Shown piece by piece: positions 12,300-22,596 of a DNA stretch of 64,000 nucleotides (position 1 is the first letter of the stretch; each line of letters begins with the position of its first letter). The stretch is taken from assembly GCF_000340215.1 (NCBI RefSeq), contig NW_006921535.1:5201528-5265527 (forward strand), read 5' to 3'. A model generated the notes under the pieces. It worked only from the letters and a program-made list of their open reading frames with translations. It made no database searches and was not told where the DNA came from. A program made the position numbers and the translations under genes. The stretch comes from Pseudocercospora fijiensis CIRAD86. Taxonomy: Eukaryota; Ascomycota; Dothideomycetes; Mycosphaerellales; Mycosphaerellaceae.

Positions 12300-15200
12300 T
12301 AACGTTTTTACCGGCGTTATAAATTAGGACTACTAGTTATATACCTATCGACTTAAGGAAACTTCTAAAAAGGTTTACGCGCTGTTTTATTGCGCTAATC
12401 TCCGGGCCTAGCGACAAAGAGAGAGAGCTCGGGTTCGACAATCGATTAGTGTATATACCCTATACAAGAGGGTAGCTAACAAGATTAAGCCCGTAAAGGG
12501 TAGCGTATATATTACCGATAGGTCTAATCCTAGCGGAAATCCTAACTAGCGACAAAAGTGCCTTAATTAGGAGGCGATACTACTACCTAGGGATAGTGCG
12601 TACGATTAGAAATATATTACTAAAAAGTTCTCTACTATCCCTAGGGGGTTAAGGCTAATAGAGGAGAGGCTTGCGAAAATCAAACTAGGCATCGAGCTTT
12701 CGGATCGTAAACTAGATTTGCTATACGAGCTTCTATACAATCGCGAGGCCGTGTTAGTATATAACTTTACTTACCTAGGTAGGATAAATCCGGAGGTTGC
12801 CCCTCCGTAGAGGATCCGAACGATCGAATATAAGCCTTAGGCCTACCTAGGTTTTAAGCTAAACCTAAGCCTACGAGGTATAGTTAAGGATATAATACGA
12901 CAGCGTATAAAGGCTAGCACCTTAGAACCTTCCTATACCTCGTATCGCAATCTATACTTCCTAGTTTAGAAGAAGACAGCTCCTAGGGAACTAAAGAAGT
13001 ACCGCCTAATTAATGCTGCGTAAAAGTTTAACGCAGTTACGATTAGAGATGCTAACCTTCCTCCGGAGACCGATAGGTTCTCGGAAGCCTTTGCTAACTG
13101 TATTGTAGCCTCACTAGTTAACGTTTTCTCGGGCTACGACTAGATTCCTCTTTACCCTAACAGCCGCGACCTTACTAGTTTCGAGACACCTCTTAGGCTA
13201 TATAGACAAACTACCCTCCCCTAAGGGGCAACTAACTTAGTAGCCTAGTTCGTTCGCATTATAAACTAAGTCCTCGCGGCCTATATCTCCTATATAGCGA
13301 TGCCTTTCCTCGACGATATCGGTATTAAAGGGCCTAAAACTAGGTACGACAATAAAGAAGTAGAGCCTAGCATCCGTAGGTTCTTTCTCGAACATATTTA
13401 GAACCTCGATAGTGTCCTCTACGACCTAGAGCGAGCTAACCTAACGGTGTATAGGGAGAAGCTTTAGCTCCTATATAAACGAATAAACATTGTCGGATTT
13501 GTAACTAATAAGAACGGCCGCTATCCTAATAATGTACGGGTCCTAAAGATAGTGTCCTAGCCGGATCCTACCTATTAGAAGGATGTCCGAACCTAGCTTA
13601 GAGTAGTCTCCTACTTCTATATCTAGGTCGAGAACTTTATATTAGTATATAAGCCCTTATACGCCTTGCTTAAGAAGGATGCTAAATTCGAATAGAACCC
13701 CCTATACTAAGCGGCTAAGGACAAGGTAACTAAGGCACTCGTTAGCGTACCTGTACTTACGTCTATTAACTACTTAGAGGGAGCGGGTTTAATTATTGTT
13801 GCTATCGACTCGAGCGGGGAAGGCTATAGCGAGATACTAATATAGTGTAACCGTAAGGAGCTATCCTTACGTTATCCTATTAGGTACGACTCCGGGCTAT
13901 AGAAACCGATCGAGGCCCGATACGATACTAGTAAGCGAGAATGCCTTAGAGTCTATAAGGCTCTAAAGAAGTTCCGGCTATAGCTCTTTAGCGTATTCTT
14001 TTATCTAGAAATCGATGCTTAGACGCTAGTCTATTAGCTTAATTATATAGCCTCCGACCTGCCTAACTCTACGATAGCTCGGTAGGTTGCCTAGATCTAT
14101 TTGTTTGACTTCGACGTCTTCTACGTTCCTAGCAAGAAGTATACTAGACCGGATAGCCTTTCTAGAAGGCCCGCTACGGAAGAGGACGTCGCCGAGATAA
14201 TAGAAGAAGAGGATATCGATACGGTAATTAACCGCACCTTCTTCGCTACCTTCTATATTAATGCTATACTAGCGATTACTAGGCCTGCTACCGATAACTA
14301 ACCTAGCGACTAACCTAGTAACTAGCCCGACGGGAGCCCTACTACTAACGATAACGAATAGGCTAAAGCTAAGGCAGATAAACTAGAGAGGGATAATATC
14401 CTTAATAGGGTCTACTCCGACGACTCCTATTATATCGCCTACTTCCTAACCTATATAAAGAAAGCGCCTAGCCTATTAAAGAGTTAATACCGTCGGGTTA
14501 TTCGCTATTCTCGACGATTCCTAGTTAAAGATCGAATCCTTTAGCGACAAGCAATAGTTAATACACCTCTCTAGCGTATTATTAACGACCTAGCAGCCCG
14601 ATAAGAGATCCTTCGTTCCGTTTACGATAAGCTCGGCTACCGGGCGGCAGAGGGCACCTTCGATATCCTTTGTCGGCGGTACTAGTAGGATAGCGTATAG
14701 GCTAATATCTCTCGCTACTATAAGAGCTGTCCTAAGTGCAATTTCAGGAATAGCTACCGTCGGCTAGGCGAGCTGCGTATCCCCGCTACCTAATTAGTTA
14801 GTAAGCGATAGTACGGTAATAGGGTTTATCTAAGCCGGAATAATAGCCTCTATATTATTCGGGAAGGTCTTTCTCGATAGCCGGAGGCCTATTATTTCTA
14901 CAAGGGCTACGGTGCTATTAATGCTCGTAATATAGCTACCTTCCTATTTAAGGATCTGTTTTGCCGCTAGGGAACACCTTACGAGATTATCTTAGACAAC
15001 GCTACGAACAATATAGCTAAAGAAGTTTAAGCGCTACTTGTTTCGTATAGAGCGAAAAACGTTCGTATCTCCCTGTACTATCCCTAGTCGAATACTATTG
15101 TTAAGCGTAGCTATCGGTCTTTAATTAATGCCCTGTCTAAGATAACTAATAGAGGGGACAGGTCCGTTCCTATCTCTACCCGCGTTCCGGCCCTTCTCTA

Positions 15201-16020
15201 GGCGGATCGAACTACTATTATCGATACGACTAGACTTACGCTAGCAGAGCTTATAATTAGGAGGGACGCCGTTCTTCCTATTAAGTTGTCCTATCGTACG
15301 TATAGCGTTTACGATTAGGGGTCTGTTCGTACTAGGGCAGATCTCCTTGCCTTACGCGCTAAGGCTCTTAAGGATATAACTACTACTTCTTAGGAGGGAC
15401 TTGCTCGACAACGTCGCCTTCGTAAGGAGGCTAAGCAGTATTTCGACGACTATAATGCTATTAACTAGGAGCCTCTAAAGGTTAGCGATATAGTTCTTCT
15501 ATACCGGTCGGAGCTAGAATATAGTTACTCCTATAAGCTAGCCTTTAAATAGAAGGGGCCTTATAGAGTGTAGGAGGTCCTTTACGATAGTTTTACGTAC
15601 CGTCTTTAGGAACTTAATAGTGCTACCTTGAAGTACTCGCACCCCTAGGCTAACCTAAAAAAGATCGTTAAATTAAGAGAGCCTACCTGCCCCCCCCCCC
15701 GACCGAGGAGGAAGTTAATACCTTTATAGACCCTCTACCGACCTTAGATACCTATCGAGAGGAGGATCCTACCGCGATTATAGATCCTATTCTACCTAAC
15801 AACTATGCGCATCCCTAGATACGTCTTAGTAAGCTATTAGGAATAACTTATAAACAAAGGGAGGGTTATATACGTATTAATTACGCGTAGAGCATTTCCG
15901 ATATTAATTCCGATAGTGAACTAGACTTCTAGCTATCTAACTCTAACTCTAAGGAGGAGCTCGACTAGTCTAGCGACGAAGACCGCCTAGAATTATAGCT
16001 AGATTCCGAGACTAAATAAT
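12300..16020 (+). pseudogene. Gypsy-1 pol: RT, RNase H, integrase, RIP-inactivated
   Basis: The frame starts after palindrome P2. The RT begins near 12,830; the RLINA motif is at about 13,000 and the catalytic box reads FLDDIGIKG at 13,306-13,332, a variant of the Y/FxDD motif. RNase H follows, with an AIDSSG motif near 13,803, and ends with VPSKKYTRPDSLSRRP at 14,125-14,172, typical of gypsy elements. The integrase zinc region lies at 14,590-14,755: the CPKC pair is kept and LGH is changed to LGY. The core domain runs to about 15,300 and a C-terminal GPYRV motif is at 15,557. An 11-C run at 15,690-15,700 is followed by a change of frame, after which an acidic tail runs to 16,018, which suggests slippage there. 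I see no chromodomain. Confidence 0.85.
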
Positions 16021-16280
16021 TGCTTGCTCTTCCTTGCCTCTATCTGCCTCTACTACGTTACTTCCTTACTCTTATTAATCGTTCTCCGCGCTGTTAATGC
16101 AGTACCGCCCTATACCTTTAGTCCTTACCTATTATCTGTTCCTACTAATATTTATGCTCTCGTTTGTTACTTTTAGTTTATCCTATTATTGTCTTTTGCT
16201 TTTGCCTTTACCTTCGATTAATGTTACTATAACTTTATTCCTTCGCTCTTGTTTCCTTAGATAGAACTATACGAGGCGTA

Positions 16281-16317
16281 TTTTCCTAATAACACCCTAG
16301 GGGTAGTATTAGGAAAA
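16281..16317. repeat. Module-boundary palindrome P3 (end of pol)
   Basis: The longest copy: an imperfect 37-bp hairpin with arms ttttcctaat and attaggaaaa around aacaccctaggggtagt. The core is the reverse complement of the P2-type core. Confidence 0.8.
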
Positions 16318-16731
16318 TAGCCGAACCTAACCCCTCTACCCTTCTAGGACTACTTCCCTCTAGATTCCTAGACTCTAGTAACCTTCCTTAAGTAACAACG
16401 ATAATAAGATACTCTACTAGAGGATGTTCCTGCCCTAATTAGCGCTAGTTACGTAGGATACTAAGAAAGGGAGGATCCCTCTCCCTTCCCGGCTCTTAGA
16501 TAGATATAGCAACCTAGGCCTATAGCCTCTAAGAATAGGGACCTTAGGCTGTTAAGCTTAGTGTTTAGAAGAAGAAAGAAGGTAAACGCATAGACTACCT
16601 TTACGTACTTACTAATATGAAAGGTAATGCTATACCTATAACGGCAGTGCTATAGGCTAATATATCGACGGATTAGCTACGCTAGGCCTAGGCGACTTGC
16701 TCCTCGTTACCGAGCATCTCTAGAGAAAAGC
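16318..16731 (+). other. Spacer between pol and the third gene
   Basis: About 410 bp of RIP-mutated sequence between palindromes P3 and P4. No consistent frame and no recognisable motif. Confidence 0.5.
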
Positions 16732-16756
16732 TAATGCTACCCCGGGGGTGTTATTA
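16732..16756. repeat. Module-boundary palindrome P4 (before third gene)
   Basis: The sequence taatgctaccccgggggtgttatta is P2 with cctagg replaced by cccggg, so the central palindrome is kept despite two changes. It lies about 360 bp before the third frame. Confidence 0.8.
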
Positions 16757-17117
16757 GTCCCGCTAGCTTTACTACTATAGATTTCTGCTAAGGACTCGAA
16801 CTAACTAGTTACATTTCGAGTGCGCGAGAATCTACGATAGCTAAAGGTTAACAAAGGCGCGTAGTCGCTACTAGCAATTAGCTAGATCGATTGTTAAACT
16901 TTAGCCTGCCCTAATAATAAAGAAGTCTCGTATGCAGCTTTACTTTTATATATAGCCGTTATCCGTTTGCTTTACTAGCGCGGAATATACGGACTACGTT
17001 ACCTTCGTACTATATTTAAAGCGAGCTTCCTAAGCTCCTTCTTCTACTCGGTTACTAACTAACTCGCTACCGCCTAAAACCCCCCTTCTATCTAAACCCT
17101 TCAATTATTATTATTAA

Positions 17118-19920
17118 GCAACGAACACACTTTGCAAACTCGTTTCTAAACCGCCTCGGTCGACTATAACTTCCGGCGCCCCGAATCCGCTAGGCGCTAG
17201 TAGTAGTAACGACCTACCTGCCCCTATTAACCTAAGCCTAGCCGCCCTAGTTCCGATCGAAGCCCTATCCGATAGCGCCTTAGCTGCTATAACTAGCCTC
17301 GAGTACTGCTTCTAGATCGTTACCGCCCTTAAAGACCCTTAAGAGAAGATCTAGAACGCTCGCACCCTACTACGCGTTATTAATAAGAACATTAAGAAGG
17401 CTGCTATCTTAGTTGCGTACGGTATAAACAACTTGCGTTAGTCTATCGGTAAGCGTATCTTTAAGCGCGAGGTTCTTAACGATATAGATATCGAACAAGC
17501 CTTTCCTATCGTCTATAGCCTCGAGACGGCCGGCACCTAGATTCGTTTGCGCTTTAAGACCCTCGACTAGGCCTTCGAACATTAGGGAGGACTAAGTAGT
17601 CTTCCTAAGAGCCTTATTAACTTCGCCTACGGTAGACAAGAGCGTGCTAAGTAGGTCTCTTCGTTCGTTAACAAGTATAAGGTCCGTCGTTAAGGCGCCG
17701 AGTACCTCTCTTATACTATAATCTATCGCGTATCTACCGCTAGCAAGAAGGTAGGCAAGTAGTTACTTAACTTGTCCTTTACGCTTAACGACTTTACGAC
17801 AGCCTACTAGAAGAAGCACTACGATACGATTGTCTAGGTCGATCTTAACGTATAGACAACTAAGGATCTACTAAAGGAGAAGGGCTATCGTATTAATAGT
17901 ATAGGTTTTATTATTAAAGGTTAAGAGGCTCCTATCGTTAATATCCTTAAACGTAAGGCTCTTTGCCTAGAAACCGAGGCCGATATAGCTGCTAGTCTTA
18001 CGCTCGCTATAGAAATGTAGGCTAAAGATCGTCGCTCGACCCGCAACCGTAAGGTCCCTTAAGAAGTTTAAGACGAGCGCGCTAAGGCCGAAGCAGCGCG
18101 TAAGAAGGCATTGCATGCTCGCTAGGCCCTCCGCAAGGCTACTAAGAAGTATAGCACTCCTTCTAGTACTAACTATAGTACTAACTATAGTAACTCGGAT
18201 ATTAATATACTAGATATACTACTAGAAGATGTCTCCTCCGAAGGCTCCTTTAGCGAGCGTAGAGATAGAGGCCTCTCGCCGATCCTATTAACTAAGAATA
18301 TCTATAGTTCTTGCAAGGGCGACTCTATTACGCACTTTATTACTAACATCGATATAGTTCCTAAAGCCGACTTAGGTAAAGCTCCTACCGCCCTATCTAT
18401 CTATTAATAGCTCGACGACCTTAGTAAGCTAGGTAAAGAGCGGTTTACTATATATGCTAACTATATTAAGAAGGCCGCTAAGGTCTATAGTCTCTATGCT
18501 AGTGCTAAGGCGAGTGTCCTCGTCGGTCGCCTATTAAAGATTAGTCGCGAGGTTGCTAATTAGGATGCCTTTACTACCTTTAAGACTAGTTATGCTAACT
18601 AGTTTCCTAGACGTCCTACTGCCGCCCCGACCTCCCTAGGACACTACGTATTTAACCCTACTAGTACTATTACTCGCGATCTTACGCTAACTAAGCGTTA
18701 GTATAAGCTAATTACTAGTATTCTTAGCTAAGGTACCTCCTTCGACCGCTTTCGTTAGACTAGCAATACTATCTTCCCTCGGGTCTTCGGTTAGATATAG
18801 TCGCCTCGTAGAGCGCACCTTCCTCTTATCGTCGACCTAATATAGGAGGAGTTTCGCATATTCTTTTAGTATATGCGTAAACTGCCTAAGTCTAAGTAGG
18901 AAGGCCGCAATGCCCTTTAAACCTATAGAGTAAGCAACCAAATCGTCCGTTAGTATCCCGCCTTGTAGCTCTTAGCCGTTACCCTTCGACCTAATTACGT
19001 ATACGAGCTTATCTCCGTCCCTAAGCCTACTAAGTACTTTAAGGTAGGTAAGGGCGGTTATAAGAACTACCCTACTAAGGAGACTTCTCGTCTCGGATAA
19101 GATATAGTTAAGCTCGTAGCTAGTAAGGGTACTAGCTATCTACGTATTAAGGTTTCTCTTATATCTAAAGATAAGACCGCCTATTTAACTATTATCGAGG
19201 GTATATACGAACTAGAGGTCTTCGAGAACTAGGTTAAGAAGCTTAATGCCCGTAGCCTAGTTCTACTAAACAAGATTAGTAAGCTTACTAACAAGCACCT
19301 TACTAACGACGACCTCGGTTATATATTCGATAGTTAGCCTAACGAAGGCGAGGTAGCTTAGTAGATCCTTACCCCTCTAAAAGAATGCGAGGTCTCTATT
19401 TAGATACTATACCTTCTATATAGTAATCTAAAGCCCGAGAGCGACCGTATATTAATCGACCTAGGCTACTCTCGTGTTATCGACGGTACTAAGATTAAGG
19501 GTTACGACAACTTAACCGTCGCTAAGGTTGCTAAGGCGTACTGCAATCTAACCGCCCTCCTAGGTTCTAACACCTTCGTACCGTTCGCCTTTCCTACCGC
19601 TATCTTAGTCGAAGGCCTTAGTTACATTTCCGATGCCCTAGTCGGTAGAATTCCTTAGTTAAGTTACGTTGTTTAGAACGAAGTTAAACAAATCCTCTAG
19701 TTTAGTAAGGAGGAGCTTAAGGACTATCTACGCGAGTAGGAGAAGGCTATATAGGACAAGGCTGCTAACCTCCTCGTTAATTAAGCTTACTTCGAGGCAG
19801 AGTACTTTAGTACTAATAGCTTTAATACCTACGGAGGAGCTTAGGAGAGTCGACTAGCTAATAAGGTTATTACTAGTAAGGATTACGGTGCATTAAAGCA
19901 GTAGTAAGTTAGCGTAGTGG
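17118..19920 (+). pseudogene. Gypsy-1 third gene (after pol), product not recognised
   Basis: One frame (codons at positions divisible by 3; checked at 17,298 and 19,491) of about 930 codons is broken only by RIP-type stops. The upstream part is Ala/Ser/Pro/Leu-rich and globular, a strongly basic Arg/Lys/Ala segment lies near 18,000-18,150, a Ser/Asn-Tyr low-complexity stretch near 18,170, and a long globular C-terminal half follows. I see no RT, RNase H, chromodomain, methyltransferase or envelope-like signature and no obvious membrane segment. The start is unclear because an ATG would be changed to ATA by RIP. Its position after integrase and before the 3' LTR is where env-like or other additional ORFs sit in some LTR elements; the function is unknown. 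Palindromes P4 and P5 enclose it. Confidence 0.65.
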
Positions 19921-19967
19921 ATTAGATGCTTAGGAAGTTGTTTTTGCATATTAATAGAATCTAGGAA

Positions 19968-19992
19968 CAATGCTACCCCGGGGGTATTATTG
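19968..19992. repeat. Module-boundary palindrome P5 (after third gene)
   Basis: The sequence caatgctaccccgggggtattattg is the fifth copy, with cccggg in the centre, about 110 bp before the 3' LTR. Its outermost bases still pair. Confidence 0.8.
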
Positions 19993-20086
19993 CGGAGTTC
20001 TGAAAAATAGCCTAGATACCTAAGGTGCCCTATATAACTGTTTGTTTGTTTTAAGCGCGCAATGTAAAGCGTGTCTAGTTAGATAC

Positions 20087-20101
20087 GAAGAAAGGGAGGG
20101 A
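20087..20101 (+). other. Polypurine tract of gypsy-1
   Basis: The purine run gaagaaagggaggga directly abuts the right LTR. This is the expected plus-strand primer and fixes the element's orientation as plus, in agreement with the coding frames. Confidence 0.8.
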
Positions 20102-20380
20102 TATTAGCTAGTAACCGGCCCTACACACCTAGGCTAAGTTTTAAGCCTATATAAGAGGCCTCCTTCTGCATCGTAGATAGAGCACTAACCTCGTATAGCA
20201 TATTGTTTACATTACACTTCTACAATGCCTATATTGTAGGGCTCTAGTTATTAGCCTAAGTAACCGTCTTGTTATCCTATTATACTAAATATAGCTGCCT
20301 ATATTGCTATAGGTCATGTTACCCTCGGTGGCCTATACTATTACTACTAGTAGTAGTAGCAGTTTTGGTTTCCGTCCTTT
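20102..20380 (+). repeat. Gypsy-1 right (3') LTR, 279 bp
   Basis: Second copy of the LTR, same length and orientation as 8,083-8,361. It keeps several CA/TG dinucleotides that are TA in the left copy and the reverse, showing that the two LTRs were mutated independently. Confidence 0.92.
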
Positions 20381-20385
20381 AATAT
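20381..20385 (+). repeat. Target-site duplication of gypsy-1, right copy (aatat)
   Basis: Matches the left copy aacat except for one C-to-T change in a CpA context. Confidence 0.75.
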
Positions 20386-21145
20386 ATAGATAGCCTAGTA
20401 TTAACTAATAGCTAATTTAGTGTCCTTTAAGGCACTAAGCTTCTTCTTATATTCGTTATAGAACTTCTTAACGTCCTTGCTATCGTAGCGAAGGGTAATA
20501 TAGTCCTAGAAGAGCACAAATTTAGTAGACCTACCTTTACTAGTATACTTCTTATATAGATAACTCTATACTACCTAGAAGGTATCGAGTCTAAGTAACG
20601 ACTACTAGATCTCCGATATATAGTTAGCGAATATCTACGTACGCGCTAACTAGTCCTTCGCCTCCTATTTATCTTAGCGGTCTTTAAATTGCTCCTATGT
20701 TTTAGTAGATAATAGCTTAACTTTAGGCTTTAGGCGGGTCCCTTAGATATAGCGCTATACTTATATACCTTTAAGGGCACCCTTAGCGGCGTAGGCCTAT
20801 ACTAGATAATTCTCCTTATTCTTTAGCTTAGGAATATTGCTTATATAAGCGTTAGCGGTTATAGGGGGAGCTATTATTAATAGCGATAGCGACGATATAG
20901 AAAGAGACTATAGACTTATTTTAAGAGGCCGCTAATAGGCGCCTATATTTTAGTATAGCGGACAGCTAACACTGTTGTTATATAACCGACTCGAGTCGGA
21001 CTAGCACCTGCTAGAACACTCGAGGGCGGCGGTAAGGGTAGTAGCGATAATATCGGTATTAGCGTAATTATTAGTAACGGGCGCTAGCTATATAGCAGTC
21101 GGATTAACTATTAGAATACGTATTGAAATACGTTAGAAACGCAGG
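20386..21145 (-). mobile_element. Ty1/copia retrotransposon, 5' part (gag), RIP-mutated
   Basis: Read on the minus strand, this is the N-terminal Gag of the copia element whose remainder lies at 4,520-8,082. A typical copia Gag start (IPKLKNKENY near 20,830, followed by a G-L-K-G pattern) leads into the UBN2-like Gag region with many Gln/Trp-to-stop changes. The frame reaches the gypsy-1 junction and continues at 8,077 without shift. Sequence becomes non-RIPed near 21,125, just before the presumed primer binding site, and I cannot see a 5' LTR beyond it. Confidence 0.8.
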
Positions 21146-21158
21146 GGGCTCATAACCA
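21146..21158 (-). other. Putative copia primer binding site (initiator-tRNA-Met half)
   Basis: On the minus strand the sequence reads tggttatgagccc, just upstream of the copia gag. It is complementary to the anticodon arm of initiator tRNA-Met, the half-tRNA primer known for Drosophila copia and yeast Ty5. The LTR that should abut it is not recognisable, so the site could also be chance. Confidence 0.5.
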
Positions 21159-21540
21159 CTTAATGTAAACTGTGTTATATTCAGAAGAGGGCTAATCTAT
21201 AGGAAGCCCAAAGATAAAGTGCGCAGTTTCAGCCTCAGGCATCATGTACGTAATACCACACACACCACACACTTCAAGTTACCATCCCAGCAGGCACCAG
21301 CATAGAAATCTCGTATCCTGCCACAAGCATGATACCTTCTTTTGCAATGCCAAGTATCACGAATATTGCGCAAGGCTCGCATGAGCACCACTCCGCCACT
21401 CTGGTTCCAACAGCCGAACACAGCCTTCCAGTGTACAAGCTCTTCTTCCATGGCAGCTTGATTGGATTGAGGCTGGCGGTCATGCAGTAACCCGAGGCCT
21501 GCCACTACCCCACTACAGATGAGCTTGACCGGCGTTGACG
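21159..21540. other. Transition from RIP block to gene island
   Basis: Composition changes here from TA-rich, CA-poor sequence to ordinary coding-like sequence. Short minus-strand frames exist but show no family features. It probably contains the promoter of the zinc-finger gene that starts at 21,541. Confidence 0.5.
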
Positions 21541-22596
21541 ATGGAGTACGTTGATGAAGATGCCAGTCTCTGGACTGAAGTCTCACCGCTGCAAGCTGTC
21601 TCGATTGATGAGATGAGAGAACGTACCCCAGAGCCTGAGAGCACAACGCCCCCGAAGCGACGGCCGCCTAGATATGATCCAGGACTGGCTGTGCTGGGTC
21701 TACCGGTACACCGGAGCCTTGCGTACTGTTCGAGGTCGCCAACCCCCGAGAGCGAGTCGGAAGAGGACACAAGATCCTCAACGCCACAAGCCTTGCCATC
21801 GTCAGACCGTGAGCCTGTCGTATCGGTGCCTAATACAAATGCGGCTCAAAGCCCCTCATTTTCACACGGGCAACATGATAACCAGCCGGAAGCGACTTCG
21901 GTGATCAGTTCGCATTCCGTCGAACACCATGTCATCATGACAGGATCAGCAATACCAGAGCAGGATCTGGACCAGCCAGCAGACGTGCAGACGCCATCCT
22001 CTGTTGACAGCAGGACAGCCAGCCACAAATCGGAAACCGAAGACGAAGTCGAGCTGACGCCATTGTCATCCGCGAACGATTCTGCCTATTGTTCTCCAGA
22101 GCAACCAATCCAGCATGACGACGCCGAGCAGGTTGGATCGAAAATGGAAGATATCATAGAGGGCCCAGATGTCGGGCAAGAGGGTCCCGGAAAGAAAAAA
22201 GGTGTTGGACCACACAAGTGCGAGACCTGTGAAACCAGATTCAAAACCTCATACCTACTCAAGTACGTACGCTCTCCCAATCCTCACCGAAACCTTCGTA
22301 TGCTAAAAACCTTCCATAGATCCCATCGCGACGTCCACACGAACGACAAACCTCACCGCTGCGAGGAGTCCAAGTGCGCGCGGACTTTCAAGAGGAAAAG
22401 CGAGCTGACCCGGCACTTGAAATCTATCCATCACACCCAAGGTTTTGCGGGTTTTGAATGCAAATTCTGTCCGGATAGTCATCATCGTTATCCTAGGATC
22501 GATAACCTTAATCGTCATATCAATACGGCGCATCCGAATGTCGATAGGCCGGTGAATGGAAAGAGGCGGAGGGCTGGGCTGGTTACGAGGGGATGA
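21541..22596 (+). CDS. C2H2 zinc-finger protein (332 aa, one intron)
   Basis: Exons 21,541-22,262 and 22,320-22,596. The 57-bp intron (gtacgt...catag) keeps the frame open if unspliced but would wreck the first finger, so splicing is inferred: removal joins Leu-Lys to Ser-His and completes CX2CX12HX3H. The N-terminal 220 residues are acidic, Ser/Pro/Glu-rich and probably disordered, consistent with an activation region. The fingers lie at about residues 224-322: one classic (HKCETC...), one CX4C type and one with a longer loop (CKFC to RHINTAH). A basic tail KRRR follows. It is likely a nuclear DNA-binding regulator; targets cannot be inferred. The start is the first ATG in the frame. Confidence 0.85.
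   Translation: MEYVDEDASLWTEVSPLQAVSIDEMRERTPEPESTTPPKRRPPRYDPGLAVLGLPVHRSLAYCSRSPTPESESEEDTRSSTPQALPSSDREPVVSVPNTNAAQSPSFSHGQHDNQPEATSVISSHSVEHHVIMTGSAIPEQDLDQPADVQTPSSVDSRTASHKSETEDEVELTPLSSANDSAYCSPEQPIQHDDAEQVGSKMEDIIEGPDVGQEGPGKKKGVGPHKCETCETRFKTSYLLKYVRSPNPHRNLRMLKTFHRSHRDVHTNDKPHRCEESKCARTFKRKSELTRHLKSIHHTQGFAGFECKFCPDSHHRYPRIDNLNRHINTAHPNVDRPVNGKRRRAGLVTRG

Larger units (their letters stand above)
8083..20380 (+). mobile_element. Gypsy-1: complete 12.3-kb Ty3/gypsy element with a third gene
   Basis: The element is bounded by two 279-bp direct LTRs and a 5-bp target duplication, and lies inside the Gag gene of a copia element. In order on the plus strand it holds a leader, gag with protease, a separate pol frame (RT, RNase H, integrase) and, after pol, a third long frame of unknown function. 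A polypurine tract lies directly before the right LTR. Gag-protease, pol and the third gene are in three different frames. Five copies of a near-palindromic sequence mark the module boundaries. All genes are inactivated by RIP. At 12.3 kb it is far longer than a standard gypsy element (5-7 kb), mostly because of the third gene and the spacers. Confidence 0.9.

Noticed and set aside
19669..19857. 62-codon plus-strand frame
   Set aside because: Out of phase with the gypsy-1 third gene, which runs through the same bases with RIP-type stops.
9015..19992. CRISPR-like or MITE interpretation of the five palindromes
   Set aside because: Spacing is thousands of bases and the copies lack target duplications or an internal body; they correlate with ORF borders instead.
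21242..21770. Minus-strand frames of 69-134 codons near the first zinc-finger gene
   Set aside because: Partly antisense to its N-terminal exon; no domain, signal peptide or splice pattern.
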